In this document: piece after piece, positions 36,565-45,788 of the stretch
Numbering within the stretch: the stretch's first letter is position 1
How the letters are laid out: the number at the start of each line of letters is the position of its first letter
Assembly: GCF_010119975.1 (NCBI RefSeq)
Contig: NZ_CP048222.1
Span: 5,040,501 to 5,104,500, forward strand
Length of the DNA: 64,000 nucleotides
Direction: 5' to 3'
DNA from: Rhodocytophaga rosea
GTDB lineage: Bacteria > Bacteroidota > Bacteroidia > Cytophagales > 172606-1
Made by a program: the position numbers and the translations under genes
Notes under the pieces: model-generated
Databases searched by the model: none
Told to the model about the DNA's origin: nothing
The model's input: the letters and a program-made list of their open reading frames with translations, nothing else

Positions 36565-36730
36565 AGGCCGTCCTTACTTTTATTTTGCTTGTCCAAAATA
36601 AAAGTAACAAAACAAAAGGACAGCACCAACAAAGCCGGTTTTACGCTTGAAGGTGGCTGCTCGCACAAACTCCGGCCTTCACACTGGCCAAAACCGGCCA
36701 CACTGTTGCTGCACCATCCACCGCACTCTT
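36565..36730 (+). repeat. structured dispersed element, type A copy 3
   Basis: It starts GGCCGTCCTTACTTTTATTT and forms a 14-bp stem (36573-36586 with 36593-36606, loop CTTGTC). The body stem pairs GCCGGTTTT with AAAACCGGC and is flanked by CAGCACCAAC and TGTTGCTG. The end, TGCTGCACCATCCACCGCAC, is identical to copy 2. It lies between the penicillin acylase and TolB-like genes, both on the minus strand. Confidence 0.85.
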
Positions 36731-36789
36731 TCATAGTCTACATTTTTGAAAAATGGCCAAGTATCTGTCCTTATCAGATTTAATAAAAT

Positions 36790-39219
36790 TCATTCTTTCA
36801 GATTCCATCTGGCTATGATTCTGGAAGAAGTTTCTTCTGGTTTTTGCATAAATACAAGTTCATTTAACTCACCTTTGCGCCAGGTTTCGATCATATTATC
36901 ATAATAAAAACTACCCGGATTGCCGGACTGGCCACCTGGATATACTCCATAGCCTTTTACCTGAGGACCTAAAGCCACCACTATCCGCCAGGAAGGGCCA
37001 TTGCGCTCAGTGGTTGCATTTACAATGCTGCTACCGCCGCCATTCATAATATCCCGGCGGCTTAGGGCAGGAATACGGGCAAGATGCATAATATCGGTGC
37101 TTTTGTAAGGTGCCCACTGCCAGGATTCGTTCATATCGCCATACCGGGCATATAAAGTATCCACCGTTTTCTTAAAAGACAGATTGACCAGATCTGCCAG
37201 CGTTTCCTTTGGTGATGTGTTTGTATTATCTATCCAGCGGGATTGTGGTTCGTTGAGAATCAGATGTATGGTACGGTCACGGCTGGGATAGCGCATTTCC
37301 GGTGTCTGCCGGTTGCCAAATTCATCCCGCCAGACGGCATTGTTGAGGTTATTCCACCAACTGGTAAATATGGTCGGCCCTATTTCCTGGGGATCATTGC
37401 GGTAGTTCCATTGAGAAAGGGTCTGGAGGGCTGTTTTTTGTTTGGCCGTTAGCTTATCCTGGTATACATAGGACAATAATTTGGGCAGAACGGCCTCTGC
37501 ATACAAATTAAAATTATCGCTTTGCAGCAAGCGCAAGCTATCTGGGGTAGCTTTTTGCATACCAGCTAATCGCTGGTTGATCCGGCGGCCTCTTTCGGAG
37601 GGGGCAAATTCCCAGTTGAGGTAATAGGGATAGGTAGTATCAGCCGAAAACTGGTTGGCCGAACTTACAAAGCCTCTCGGCGGATTTTTTACATGCGGAT
37701 TGTGGGCATGCGGAATCCGGCCCTGCCAGTCATATGCGGAACTGGTGCCATCCAGAATAAATTTGCCCTGGTTTTTCCATTTGAGCGGAAATTTACCATT
37801 TGGCCAGATGGCAATGTCATTATGAGCATCGGCGTAGATAAAATTTTGAGCCGGAGTAGCATAATAAGAAAGGGCTTCTACATAATCCTGGTAATTTCTG
37901 GCCCGGTTCAATTTTACAAAAGCGAGCAGTTCGTTTTCTGCTTCATGTGCTGCCCAGCGCATGGCATGTTCAGTAGGTGCCTGTGTATCAAAAGGTTTTT
38001 CTCCATCCTTATAGACAACCGGACCATGATGGGTATATAACACCGTATCAAATACACTTGCTTTTCCTTTCACTTTAATCTCTTCCACTCTTCTCCGGAC
38101 AGCCTTCCACTGGTTATCATGCCAGTATTGGGTTCTGGTATTGTCTTTAAAGCGCAACTGGTAGAAATCCATTACATCGGCACCTACATTGGTTAATCCC
38201 CAGGCTACTTCTTTGTTAAAGCCACTGATAACCGATGGTGCCCCAGGCAAAGAAGCTCCATATACATTCACATCCGGACTGACCAGCTGGATCTGGTACC
38301 AGATAGAAGGAAGGGTGAGATTTAAATGCGGATCATTAGCCAGAATCGGATAACCACTGGCAGATTTAGACCCATGTACTGCCCAGTTATTGCTGCCAAT
38401 TTCCGGATCAGGTGCAGGCGTAACAATAGTATCTGTAGCATTGGCCAGAAATCCATTGGGTGCTTTGGGTATAGCTACTGGTGTAAAATCAAGTGGAGTG
38501 CCTGGCGGAATAATAGGATCTTCGACAAAAGGATAATCCGGAAACAGATCTTTTACCACATCTTTGCCAAAGGCAGTCAGGATGTTGGTCATATACAGGT
38601 CGTCGCTGCCGCCGGTAAGTGTATTGGATAATTGCTGGAGCAGCAGGCCACATTTCATCGGGCTCCAGGGTTCAGGAGCATAACCAAGTAATTTGTATTC
38701 CAGGGGATAATCCTCCGGCGAAAGTTCATCAATATAGGCATTGATACCAGCTGAGTATGCTTGTACCACTTCCCTGGATACAGGATCTGCCAGCATATTT
38801 TTGGTGGCTTTTTCAGCTCCATATACCATTCCCATCCGGCGGCTATACCGGTCGAGTTCCAGGGCACGTTCACCTACAATTTCAGAAATCCGTCCGGCGG
38901 CGGCATGTGTTTGAAATTCCATTTGCCACAAGCGGTGCATAGCTGTTACATACCCCTGTGCAAAATACAGATCATAGTTGTTTTCTGCGAAAATATGCGG
39001 CACCAGCACATCATCAAATACTACTTGTACTTTGCCTTTTAAACCGGGAATATCCAGGTTTTTCTCCTTTGCTACAGATTTGCTTTCGGCATTGGCCCAG
39101 AAACCATGGAAGGGATCAAGGAATTTACCTACCGGTGGAATGTCGCCAAATTTATGATCCAGTGCATAAACTAACCCCAATGTAATAATCAGTGTACCTA
39201 TCGCTTTAAGCCATTTCAT
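36790..39219 (-). CDS. penicillin acylase family Ntn-hydrolase
   Basis: This 809-residue exported enzyme has an N-terminal hydrophobic signal or anchor (about 3-20). It is built as alpha chain, spacer and beta chain; self-cleavage before the catalytic Ser of GSNNW (Ser276, residues 275-279) frees the nucleophile. The downstream stretches ILANDPHLNLTLPSIWYQIQ, VSGFNKEVAWGLTNVGAD-like blocks and the C-terminal GGQSGNPGSFYYDNMIETW are typical of the family. It hydrolyses an amide, possibly an acyl-homoserine lactone or N-acyl amino acid; penicillin need not be the substrate. Monocistronic. Confidence 0.93.
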   Translation of the reverse strand: MKWLKAIGTLIITLGLVYALDHKFGDIPPVGKFLDPFHGFWANAESKSVAKEKNLDIPGLKGKVQVVFDDVLVPHIFAENNYDLYFAQGYVTAMHRLWQMEFQTHAAAGRISEIVGERALELDRYSRRMGMVYGAEKATKNMLADPVSREVVQAYSAGINAYIDELSPEDYPLEYKLLGYAPEPWSPMKCGLLLQQLSNTLTGGSDDLYMTNILTAFGKDVVKDLFPDYPFVEDPIIPPGTPLDFTPVAIPKAPNGFLANATDTIVTPAPDPEIGSNNWAVHGSKSASGYPILANDPHLNLTLPSIWYQIQLVSPDVNVYGASLPGAPSVISGFNKEVAWGLTNVGADVMDFYQLRFKDNTRTQYWHDNQWKAVRRRVEEIKVKGKASVFDTVLYTHHGPVVYKDGEKPFDTQAPTEHAMRWAAHEAENELLAFVKLNRARNYQDYVEALSYYATPAQNFIYADAHNDIAIWPNGKFPLKWKNQGKFILDGTSSAYDWQGRIPHAHNPHVKNPPRGFVSSANQFSADTTYPYYLNWEFAPSERGRRINQRLAGMQKATPDSLRLLQSDNFNLYAEAVLPKLLSYVYQDKLTAKQKTALQTLSQWNYRNDPQEIGPTIFTSWWNNLNNAVWRDEFGNRQTPEMRYPSRDRTIHLILNEPQSRWIDNTNTSPKETLADLVNLSFKKTVDTLYARYGDMNESWQWAPYKSTDIMHLARIPALSRRDIMNGGGSSIVNATTERNGPSWRIVVALGPQVKGYGVYPGGQSGNPGSFYYDNMIETWRKGELNELVFMQKPEETSSRIIARWNLKE

Positions 39220-39525
39220 AAGCTTATTCTAATTAACAGACTATCAGTTGAACTGGTTAAAGTATAAAATTTTGCAGTAAAATTCTAATTTAATTCCTCA
39301 CTATTGATTTTTATATCAACTTTGTGTTTCAACCCGACATGATTTTTCCCGGTATAGAAATACATCGTAGAAATTACTTTATATTAACCGCCAGGCTTGA
39401 AAGGTTTTCAGAATCATCGAATGATGAACTGCATAACAAGGAACGATTATATTTACATCAGTATTGGGAGTTCCTTGTTTCATATCCATTATTCAAACAT
39501 ATTCAATACATTAATATAAACCGAC
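39220..39525. other. 306-bp divergent intergenic region
   Basis: This lies between the penicillin acylase and tryptophan dioxygenase genes, which diverge. It is AT-rich and presumably holds two promoters. An open frame from 39324 runs through it into kynA in another phase, but its composition and lack of recognisable motifs argue against a gene. Nothing else was seen. Confidence 0.4.
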
Positions 39526-40506
39526 GTGCATACACCAACACCAGATTCTCCAGAAAAACGGGCGCAATTGTTAAAAGCATTAGAAGAAAAATATAAACTC
39601 ACTAGCCAGGATACAGATGGCTACCTGGAAGGTTTATTGTACGCAGATTATCTTTCTTACTGGGACTATATTCACCTGGAAACTCTACTTTCGCTGCAGA
39701 ACCCCAGAACGGTTTTTCCAGACGAGAATATTTTTATTACCTATCACCAGGTAACAGAACTGTATTTTAAGATGATCCTTTCGGAAATGAAGCAGATAGG
39801 TGAGGCAGAGAATATAACGGAATCTTTCTTTTTGCAGCGTATGGAGCGCATTACCAGGTATTTTCAGATTCTGGTGCAATCGTTTGATGTAATGAGTATA
39901 GGTATGGATGGTGAACAGTTTCGCAAGTTCCGGATGACATTGATGCCAGCCAGTGGTTTTCAATCAGCACAGTTCCGCATGATCGAGATACGGGCTACCG
40001 ATTTTATCAATATTGTAGACAAAGATGTGCGGCATGAACTCCACACCGATATGCCGGTGGAAGCTTTATACGAACACATCTACTGGAAAAAAGGGGCAAC
40101 AGAAGTAGCTACCGGCAAACAGACGCTTACCCTGCAAAAGTTTGAAGAAAAATATGAACAGGTGTTAATGCGTTTTATTGAGGAGGTGAAGGATACCAAT
40201 TTGTGGGCAGCCTATCAGCGGCTGGCAGCCAAACAAACACCCGGCCAGCCGCTAAAAGAAGCCTTGCGTCTTTTTGATACATTGGTGAATATAGACTGGG
40301 CACTGGCCCATTTCAGGTCAGCCATGCACTATTTGCATAAAGAACCAGTGGCCGTTCAGGCAACCGGCGGTACCAACTGGCAGCAATACCTGCCGCCCAT
40401 ATTCCAGAAACGGATATTTTATCCGCAACTCTGGACAGAGCAGGAAAAGTCAGAATGGGGTAAAAGCTGGGTGGAAAAGTACATCCCCCAGGGCAGGGCA
40501 TTCTGA
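39526..40506 (+). CDS. kynA: tryptophan 2,3-dioxygenase
   Basis: This haem enzyme opens the indole ring of L-tryptophan to N-formylkynurenine, the first step of the kynurenine route. The 326-residue protein is all-helical. It carries a conserved YADYLSYWDYIHLETLLSLQ opening, E-IFITYHQVTELYFKMIL with the substrate-site His, and the GFQSAQFRMIEI signature. The haem-ligand region, HFRSAMHYLHKEP, lies near 265-280. The frame starts at GTG 39526; it gives the family-typical N-terminus, and no ATG is close by. It may be co-transcribed with the MORN-repeat gene, 40 bp downstream. Downstream kynurenine genes are not in the window. Confidence 0.95.
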   Translation: MHTPTPDSPEKRAQLLKALEEKYKLTSQDTDGYLEGLLYADYLSYWDYIHLETLLSLQNPRTVFPDENIFITYHQVTELYFKMILSEMKQIGEAENITESFFLQRMERITRYFQILVQSFDVMSIGMDGEQFRKFRMTLMPASGFQSAQFRMIEIRATDFINIVDKDVRHELHTDMPVEALYEHIYWKKGATEVATGKQTLTLQKFEEKYEQVLMRFIEEVKDTNLWAAYQRLAAKQTPGQPLKEALRLFDTLVNIDWALAHFRSAMHYLHKEPVAVQATGGTNWQQYLPPIFQKRIFYPQLWTEQEKSEWGKSWVEKYIPQGRAF

Positions 40507-40546
40507 TAAAACCAGGAAATATATACCTTTATCGCTTCTACCGGCG

Positions 40547-42379
40547 ATGTATAAACTATTAACCCTCTTCTTGTGTCTCTCTGTTCACCTGGCAATTGCT
40601 CAAATTCGCCAGGTAGAGACTTTTTATGATGCCGAGAATAAAGTTCGCAAAGAAAAATATGCCATCCGCCAGTCCAAACCTCCTGTCATTGAAGGAAACT
40701 ATATCAGTTATTACGCCAATGGCAATACCAAAGCCAAAGGACAGTATTCAGAGAACTTACCTTCCGGCACCTGGGAATATTTTTACGAGAACGGCCGCAT
40801 GAAAATGACCGGCAACATGGCGGGAAACCTGCGTACAGGATTATGGAAGTTCTATTTTGAAAACGGTAATCCGCAAATGGAAGGCGAACTGAAAGAAGGC
40901 AGCCGGAATGGGTTATGGAAATTTTATTACGAAAATGGAAAAGTAAAAAGTGAAGGCTGGTTTGAGAATAATCTAAAAGCCGGTTTGTGGACCTATTATT
41001 ATGAAGATGGCAAACCCAAAGCGATTGCTGGTTTTAACGAGAACAGAGGCATATACAAAGAATATTATACCTCCGGTAAACTCAAAATGGAGGGTTTGCT
41101 CATAGATGAACGCAGTGACAGCACCTGGCGCTATTATTATGAGGAAGGCACATTAAAGGCAACTGGTCCGGAAAAAGATGGAATAAAAACAGGTTTCTGG
41201 CATTTTTATCATCCCAATGGTACCCTGATGAGTGAGGGTAATTACCAGAACGGACATACAGAAGGCACATGGAAATACTATGACGAGCAAGGCAAACTTA
41301 GTGCTACAGGCAACGAATGGGCCGGAGAAAAAGAAGGTACCTGGAAATTATTCTATCCGTCCGGAGCCGTCAAAGGCGATGCTGAATTTACCAAAGGCGA
41401 AGGACCATACAAAGAGTATTATGAGAATGGGAAATTGAAAGCAGAGGGATATATTAAAAACGGCAAAAATCACGGTTCCTGGAAATACTATGCACTGGAA
41501 GATAGTACACTGGAAGGTACCGCTGAATTTGTGATGGGAGAAGGTGTGTATAAAGGCTATTATAAAGATGGAAAGCTGAAAATGCAGGGAGCGCTGACGG
41601 ACGAAAAAAGGACTGGTGTATGGACTTTGTACAAGCCGGATGGAGCAATAGCCGGTTATTACCAGGCGTTTTATGATAGCACTACCTTCGAGTTTAAACC
41701 TATAGAACCCCCGGTAAATGCTTCTACCAATGAACCCCCATCCCCTGATTTGCCGTATGAAAAGCCCCCTATCCGCCTCAAAAAGCCAAAAAGCCGGTAT
41801 TTCAAACCAGTAGTTAACGAACACAAAACGTTTATTCTGAGCACCAATCCGCTGGCACTGGCCACAGGCAGTTTTCCGGTTTCCCTGGAATATTATTTCC
41901 GGGAGCGTCTGGGCTATGAACTCAAATACACCGTTTACCGCAATCCTTTTTTCAAAGCCAATTCTTCTATCGATCTCAATACCGTTTTTCGGGGAGGTTT
42001 TTCCCTGGACCTGCGACAAAAGTTCTACCAGCCGGAGGGCTCATTGGGTATGTTGTATTTTGCCCACGAAGCCAGATTCTCTTATATTGATCATCAGGCA
42101 AATATTTTAGAATACAGAAATAGTGTAGCTGTGGGCAGAACTTTACATGCGCCGGAAACATTATATGAATATAGCCTGCTGTTCGGAAACCGCTGGATGC
42201 ACCGCTCGACGCACCGGGGATTTACCATAGATATTTTTGGCGGTGTAGGGATTGGGTATCGCAACTACCGGCAAAAATGGGAAGCCAATCCGGATTTTGA
42301 TGAAATTTTTGAGGATGTCAGGAAAAGAAAACTAACGGTTCCGGTCCGGCTGGGTATCAGCATTGGCTATGCGTTTTAA
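40547..42379 (+). CDS. MORN/YwqK-type repeat protein with C-terminal outer-membrane beta-barrel-like domain
   Basis: This 610-residue protein has a signal peptide (MYKLLTLFLCLSVHLAIAQ). From about 50 to 380 it is a ladder of roughly 14 repeats of 20-24 residues of the form G-W-(Y/F)Y-(E/N)G-(K/R)-(K)-(E/T)G, e.g. GLWKFYFENGNPQMEGEL, as in MORN and YwqK antitoxin-type proteins. A Pro-rich linker (about 390-415) leads to a C-terminal part of some 190 residues with amphipathic strands (ISIGYAF end, SLEYYFRERLGYELKYT), which looks like a small outer-membrane barrel. It may display the repeat ladder at the cell surface or in the periplasm; the function is unknown. Antitoxin labels on such proteins come from annotation, not evidence. 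Confidence 0.85.
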   Translation: MYKLLTLFLCLSVHLAIAQIRQVETFYDAENKVRKEKYAIRQSKPPVIEGNYISYYANGNTKAKGQYSENLPSGTWEYFYENGRMKMTGNMAGNLRTGLWKFYFENGNPQMEGELKEGSRNGLWKFYYENGKVKSEGWFENNLKAGLWTYYYEDGKPKAIAGFNENRGIYKEYYTSGKLKMEGLLIDERSDSTWRYYYEEGTLKATGPEKDGIKTGFWHFYHPNGTLMSEGNYQNGHTEGTWKYYDEQGKLSATGNEWAGEKEGTWKLFYPSGAVKGDAEFTKGEGPYKEYYENGKLKAEGYIKNGKNHGSWKYYALEDSTLEGTAEFVMGEGVYKGYYKDGKLKMQGALTDEKRTGVWTLYKPDGAIAGYYQAFYDSTTFEFKPIEPPVNASTNEPPSPDLPYEKPPIRLKKPKSRYFKPVVNEHKTFILSTNPLALATGSFPVSLEYYFRERLGYELKYTVYRNPFFKANSSIDLNTVFRGGFSLDLRQKFYQPEGSLGMLYFAHEARFSYIDHQANILEYRNSVAVGRTLHAPETLYEYSLLFGNRWMHRSTHRGFTIDIFGGVGIGYRNYRQKWEANPDFDEIFEDVRKRKLTVPVRLGISIGYAF

Positions 42380-42384
42380 TAATT

Positions 42385-42490
42385 GCCTGGAACCTGGATT
42401 ACACAGATTTTAAGATTTACAGGATTATGAATTACTTAATTCTTTAACTTAACAATTCAGACCATCTGTAAATCTGTAATTTTGTAATTA
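42385..42490. repeat. long imperfect inverted repeat, dispersed family copy 2
   Basis: It opens with CTGGAACCTGGATTA, one base different from the copy at 509. The left part, GATTTTAAGATTTACAGGAT, pairs imperfectly with the right part around CTGTAAATCTGTAATTTTGT. It lies between the MORN-barrel gene and the oxidoreductase gene on the same strand. Confidence 0.5.
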
Positions 42491-42549
42491 TACTGTCGTC
42501 TGTGGACCATTGACCATATAAACTTTAAGGATAACTCCCTTACAAACAC

Positions 42550-44133
42550 ATGAAGAAAACAATAGAACTGGCGCTTCCACCGGAAGTGGCTTTCAACGAC
42601 CAATTATTCGAACAACACCTGCTTCAAACATTACGGCTCCGCCCGGAAGACAAGCCTTTCATCCGCAAACTCAAACGTTCCATCGATGCCAGAGGCAGAC
42701 AGATCAAAGTAAATTTGGCGGCTGAAGTATATGTGGGTGAACCTGCCCCTCCCTTGTTGGCCTACCGCAAAGATTTTCCGAATGTAAGCAAGGCACCTCA
42801 GGCAATTGTAGTGGGTGGTGGACCAGCTGGCATGTTTGCTGCCTTGCGGTTAATAGAACTGGGCATTAAACCACTCATACTTGAACGGGGCAAAGATGTA
42901 CGTTCCCGACGCCGGGATTTAGCTGCTATTACCAAACACCACACGGTCAATCCGGAATCTAATTATTGTTTTGGGGAAGGAGGTGCCGGAACTTATTCGG
43001 ATGGAAAATTATATACCCGTTCCAAAAAAAGGGGAGATGTCCGCCGTATTCTGGAGATACTGGTTGCGCATGGCGCTACCGAAGATATATTGGTAGATGC
43101 CCATCCGCATATTGGCACCAATAAACTGCCTCTGATTGTAACAGCTCAACGGGAAAGTATACTCGCTGCAGGCGGAGAATTCCATTTCGACACTAGAGTA
43201 ACAGACCTATATATCAAAGGCAACCAGCTCAAAGGTGTATACACGCAGAACGGTGATCTGATAGAAGGAATTGGGGTGATTCTGGCAACCGGACATTCCG
43301 CCAGGGATATTTTTGAATTGCTATATAAGCGGAATGTATATATTGAAGCCAAGCCATTTGCTATGGGTGTACGCATCGAACATCCACAGCCATTAATCGA
43401 CAGTATTCAATATCATACGGCTAACCGGAGTGATTATTTGCCTGCTTCTTCCTATGCCTTGGTTGCCCAGGTAAAACACAATGGCATTGAAAAAGGTATC
43501 TTTTCTTTCTGTATGTGTCCTGGGGGATATATTGTGCCGTCGGCAACTGCCCCTGGCGAAGTAGTGGTAAATGGCATGTCGCCTTCCCGCAGGGATTCTA
43601 AATATGCCAATTCTGGGATTGTAGTTGCTGTTGATGCCGACGATATGCTGCCCTATGAAAAATATGGGCCACTGGCTGGCCTGCAAATGCAGAAAGAACT
43701 CGAACAACGGGCTTGCCTAATAGCCGGAGGTACCCAGACTGCGCCTGCCCAGCTTCTGACAGATTTTATCCGCAATAAAGTTTCCAGAGAATTGCTGCCT
43801 ACTTCCTATCAGCCCGGATTACAATCGGTACAAATGAGCGAAGTATTGCCCGAAAATATCAGCTACCGGCTGAAAGAAGGCTTCAAACAATTTGGCCAGA
43901 AAATGAAAGGCTACCTCACCGACCAGGCACAGATCGTAGGGGTAGAAAGCCGCACTTCCTCCCCAGTACGTATTCCCAGAGACAAAGAAAGCCTGGAACA
44001 TGTACAACTCAAACGCTTATTTCCTTGCGGAGAGGGTGCCGGATATGCCGGTGGTATTGTGTCGGCGGCTATGGATGGCGAACGTTGTGCCGAAAAGCTG
44101 GCAGATATGTATAACGAAAAGAGGATTTTATAG
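42550..44133 (+). CDS. FAD-dependent oxidoreductase, COG2509 type
   Basis: This 527-residue soluble protein starts with an N-terminal domain of about 80 residues that recurs in COG2509 proteins. A Rossmann FAD site follows, AIVVGGGPAGMFAALRLIEL (about 84-103). Further motifs are CFGEGGAGTYSDGKLYTRSK (138-157 region), a second nucleotide contact VILATGHSARDIFELL, FCMCPGGYIVPSAT, and the closing FPCGEGAGYAGGIVSAAMDG. The substrate is unknown. The closing motif resembles flavoproteins that reduce quinone- or carotenoid-like compounds, but I would not push that. The ATG at 42550 is preferred. Monocistronic. Confidence 0.9.
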   Translation: MKKTIELALPPEVAFNDQLFEQHLLQTLRLRPEDKPFIRKLKRSIDARGRQIKVNLAAEVYVGEPAPPLLAYRKDFPNVSKAPQAIVVGGGPAGMFAALRLIELGIKPLILERGKDVRSRRRDLAAITKHHTVNPESNYCFGEGGAGTYSDGKLYTRSKKRGDVRRILEILVAHGATEDILVDAHPHIGTNKLPLIVTAQRESILAAGGEFHFDTRVTDLYIKGNQLKGVYTQNGDLIEGIGVILATGHSARDIFELLYKRNVYIEAKPFAMGVRIEHPQPLIDSIQYHTANRSDYLPASSYALVAQVKHNGIEKGIFSFCMCPGGYIVPSATAPGEVVVNGMSPSRRDSKYANSGIVVAVDADDMLPYEKYGPLAGLQMQKELEQRACLIAGGTQTAPAQLLTDFIRNKVSRELLPTSYQPGLQSVQMSEVLPENISYRLKEGFKQFGQKMKGYLTDQAQIVGVESRTSSPVRIPRDKESLEHVQLKRLFPCGEGAGYAGGIVSAAMDGERCAEKLADMYNEKRIL

Positions 44134-44334
44134 CTATAGACTCCCACACAAGTTTAAAAGGCCAGTAACATTCTATTTCATTGACCGCAGTAATAAAACT
44201 TATTTTCCAGATCCCTAAAAGCAGATTTACTATTTCTGAACGGCGTTAGTACCGGCAATATGGGTGTTGGTGTAGTATTTTTTTATTTTGTGCCAGCATC
44301 GATTTACTTTGTATCCATAGAATCTTTGCTCCTA

Positions 44335-45396
44335 ATGGATATTTTCTCTGCCATCGCTGTATTTATTAAAAGGGAATGGAAACGTCTGCTGATCATTCCC
44401 TTGCTGTATACGCCGGTGTACATCCTTTTTATGTTTTTGAGCTATATGCAGGGAATGGCCTATATGGAACCCATTTATGGAAAACCCAACGAATGGTTTC
44501 CCAGAGGGGTGCAAAACGTAATTGAGATCACCATTATCTACTATGTGCTGATTTTCCATATTATGCTGCCTTATCTGCGGACTAAAAAGGTGAGGCGGTT
44601 TTTTGTGCAGCTTACAGGGTTTTTGTTGCTGGTATTTGCCTATGAATACTTTTACAATTTTGTGCTGATTTCGCCTACGGTACGGGCAGGTACGCCTCTC
44701 TCCACTTTTCTGGTATGGCACATTGGCGTAGATATACTAATCCTGTGTATTTCGGCGGCAGCGGCGCCACTTATTGAATGGAGTGCCAAAAGCAAACGGC
44801 AGGAAATACTGGAAAAACAGAAGCTGGATGCAGAATTAGCAGCCATCAAATATCAGATCAATCCGCATTTTCTTTTCAATTCTCTGAGTTTTATTTACAG
44901 CAGAACCATTACCCTGGATGAGGAAGTAGCCCATGCGGTACTCTTATTATCTGATATTATGCGCTATGCACTCAATAGAGACGAAGATGTACAAGGTAAA
45001 GTTGATTTACTCAGGGAAGTGACCCATATGAAAAATGTCATTGAAATTAACCAGCTGCGCTACGACCATTCTCTGCATATTAACTATCAGGAAAATCTAA
45101 CGCATACCCATACCCGGATTCCTCCTCTGGTGCTGATCACGCTGGTAGAAAATGCCTTTAAACATGGTGACCTGAGCGATCCGGAAAATCCGCTGGTGAT
45201 ACAGATGGAAACCGACGCTACCCGGCTTCGCTTTTACAGCTGCAATAAAAAGAAAAAAGGAAACAAAGAGCTTTCCAATGGTATTGGGCTCAGCAATATA
45301 CGGCAGCGCCTGGAACTGGTGTATGGCATAAAACATAGTTTTGAAATCAAGGAAGATGATAAGTATTATATGACAAACCTGGTTATCAATCTGTAA
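44335..45396 (+). CDS. LytS/YehU-type sensor histidine kinase
   Basis: The protein is 353 residues from the ATG at 44335; the longer frame from 44260 adds a non-conserved hydrophobic stretch. Four to five transmembrane helices (about 15-160) are followed by a short coiled coil (KSKRQEILEKQKLDAELAAI). The His_kinase domain has YQINPHFLFNSLSFIYSR (phospho-accepting His) and the ATP-binding part has LVENAFKHG and NGIGLSNIRQRLEL. It passes phosphate to a LytTR regulator. The natural partner begins 392 bp downstream at 45789; a type B repeat (45490-45608) sits between them, unlike the tightly overlapped pair at 62042. Confidence 0.93.
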   Translation: MDIFSAIAVFIKREWKRLLIIPLLYTPVYILFMFLSYMQGMAYMEPIYGKPNEWFPRGVQNVIEITIIYYVLIFHIMLPYLRTKKVRRFFVQLTGFLLLVFAYEYFYNFVLISPTVRAGTPLSTFLVWHIGVDILILCISAAAAPLIEWSAKSKRQEILEKQKLDAELAAIKYQINPHFLFNSLSFIYSRTITLDEEVAHAVLLLSDIMRYALNRDEDVQGKVDLLREVTHMKNVIEINQLRYDHSLHINYQENLTHTHTRIPPLVLITLVENAFKHGDLSDPENPLVIQMETDATRLRFYSCNKKKKGNKELSNGIGLSNIRQRLELVYGIKHSFEIKEDDKYYMTNLVINL

Positions 45397-45489
45397 CTTA
45401 TGGTAGTATTGAGTAGTGAGTACTAATACTCTAACCCAGCTGTTTTTTGAATAGATTATCAGATAGGTAAAATAAAAACAAAACTCCAT

Positions 45490-45608
45490 GCGCGGGAGCC
45501 CGAAAAAACAGCGGGCAATGTGTAGGCATTGAGCGGGGAAGCATTGTTTTTTCTTGAACTTTCTTTGCTTACTTTCTTTGTGTCAAGACAAAGAAAGTAA
45601 GGACGGCG
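45490..45608 (-). repeat. structured dispersed element, type B copy 2
   Basis: Read on the minus strand, it starts CGCCGTCCTTACTTTCTTTG and forms a 13-bp stem (45588-45600 with 45569-45581, 6-base loop). The second stem is GAAAAAACA with TGTTTTTTC and the G/C-rich core matches copy 1 at 21791. It occupies part of a 392-bp gap (45397-45788) that holds no gene and separates a sensor kinase from its regulator. The rest of the gap is AT-rich. Confidence 0.8.
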
Positions 45609-45788
45609 TAAGAAGAAAACAAACAACTGCTTCAAAATAAGTTAAATGATTGACAATGAACGATTAAAAATATCTGGATAGAGTAAACTACTAATTATAA
45701 AAATGTATATATCTGCTCTATAGTATATTCGATTGATGGTCAACTATTAATAATTACCCATTTTTAATTATAATTATAAACCCAGCTT

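Noticed and set aside
36513-36734. 73-codon minus-strand frame in type A copy 3
   Set aside because: Produced by the repeat; the other copies do not keep the frame.
39324-39596. 90-codon plus-strand frame upstream of kynA
   Set aside because: It overlaps the start of kynA in another phase and fills the divergent promoter region; no motif.
40700-41650. Tandem DNA periodicity that could suggest a CRISPR-like array
   Set aside because: The 60-72 bp periodicity reflects protein repeats in one open frame; there are no conserved direct repeats with unique spacers and no cas genes.
41348-42019. 223-codon minus-strand frame
   Set aside because: A long antisense shadow created by the repetitive MORN coding sequence.
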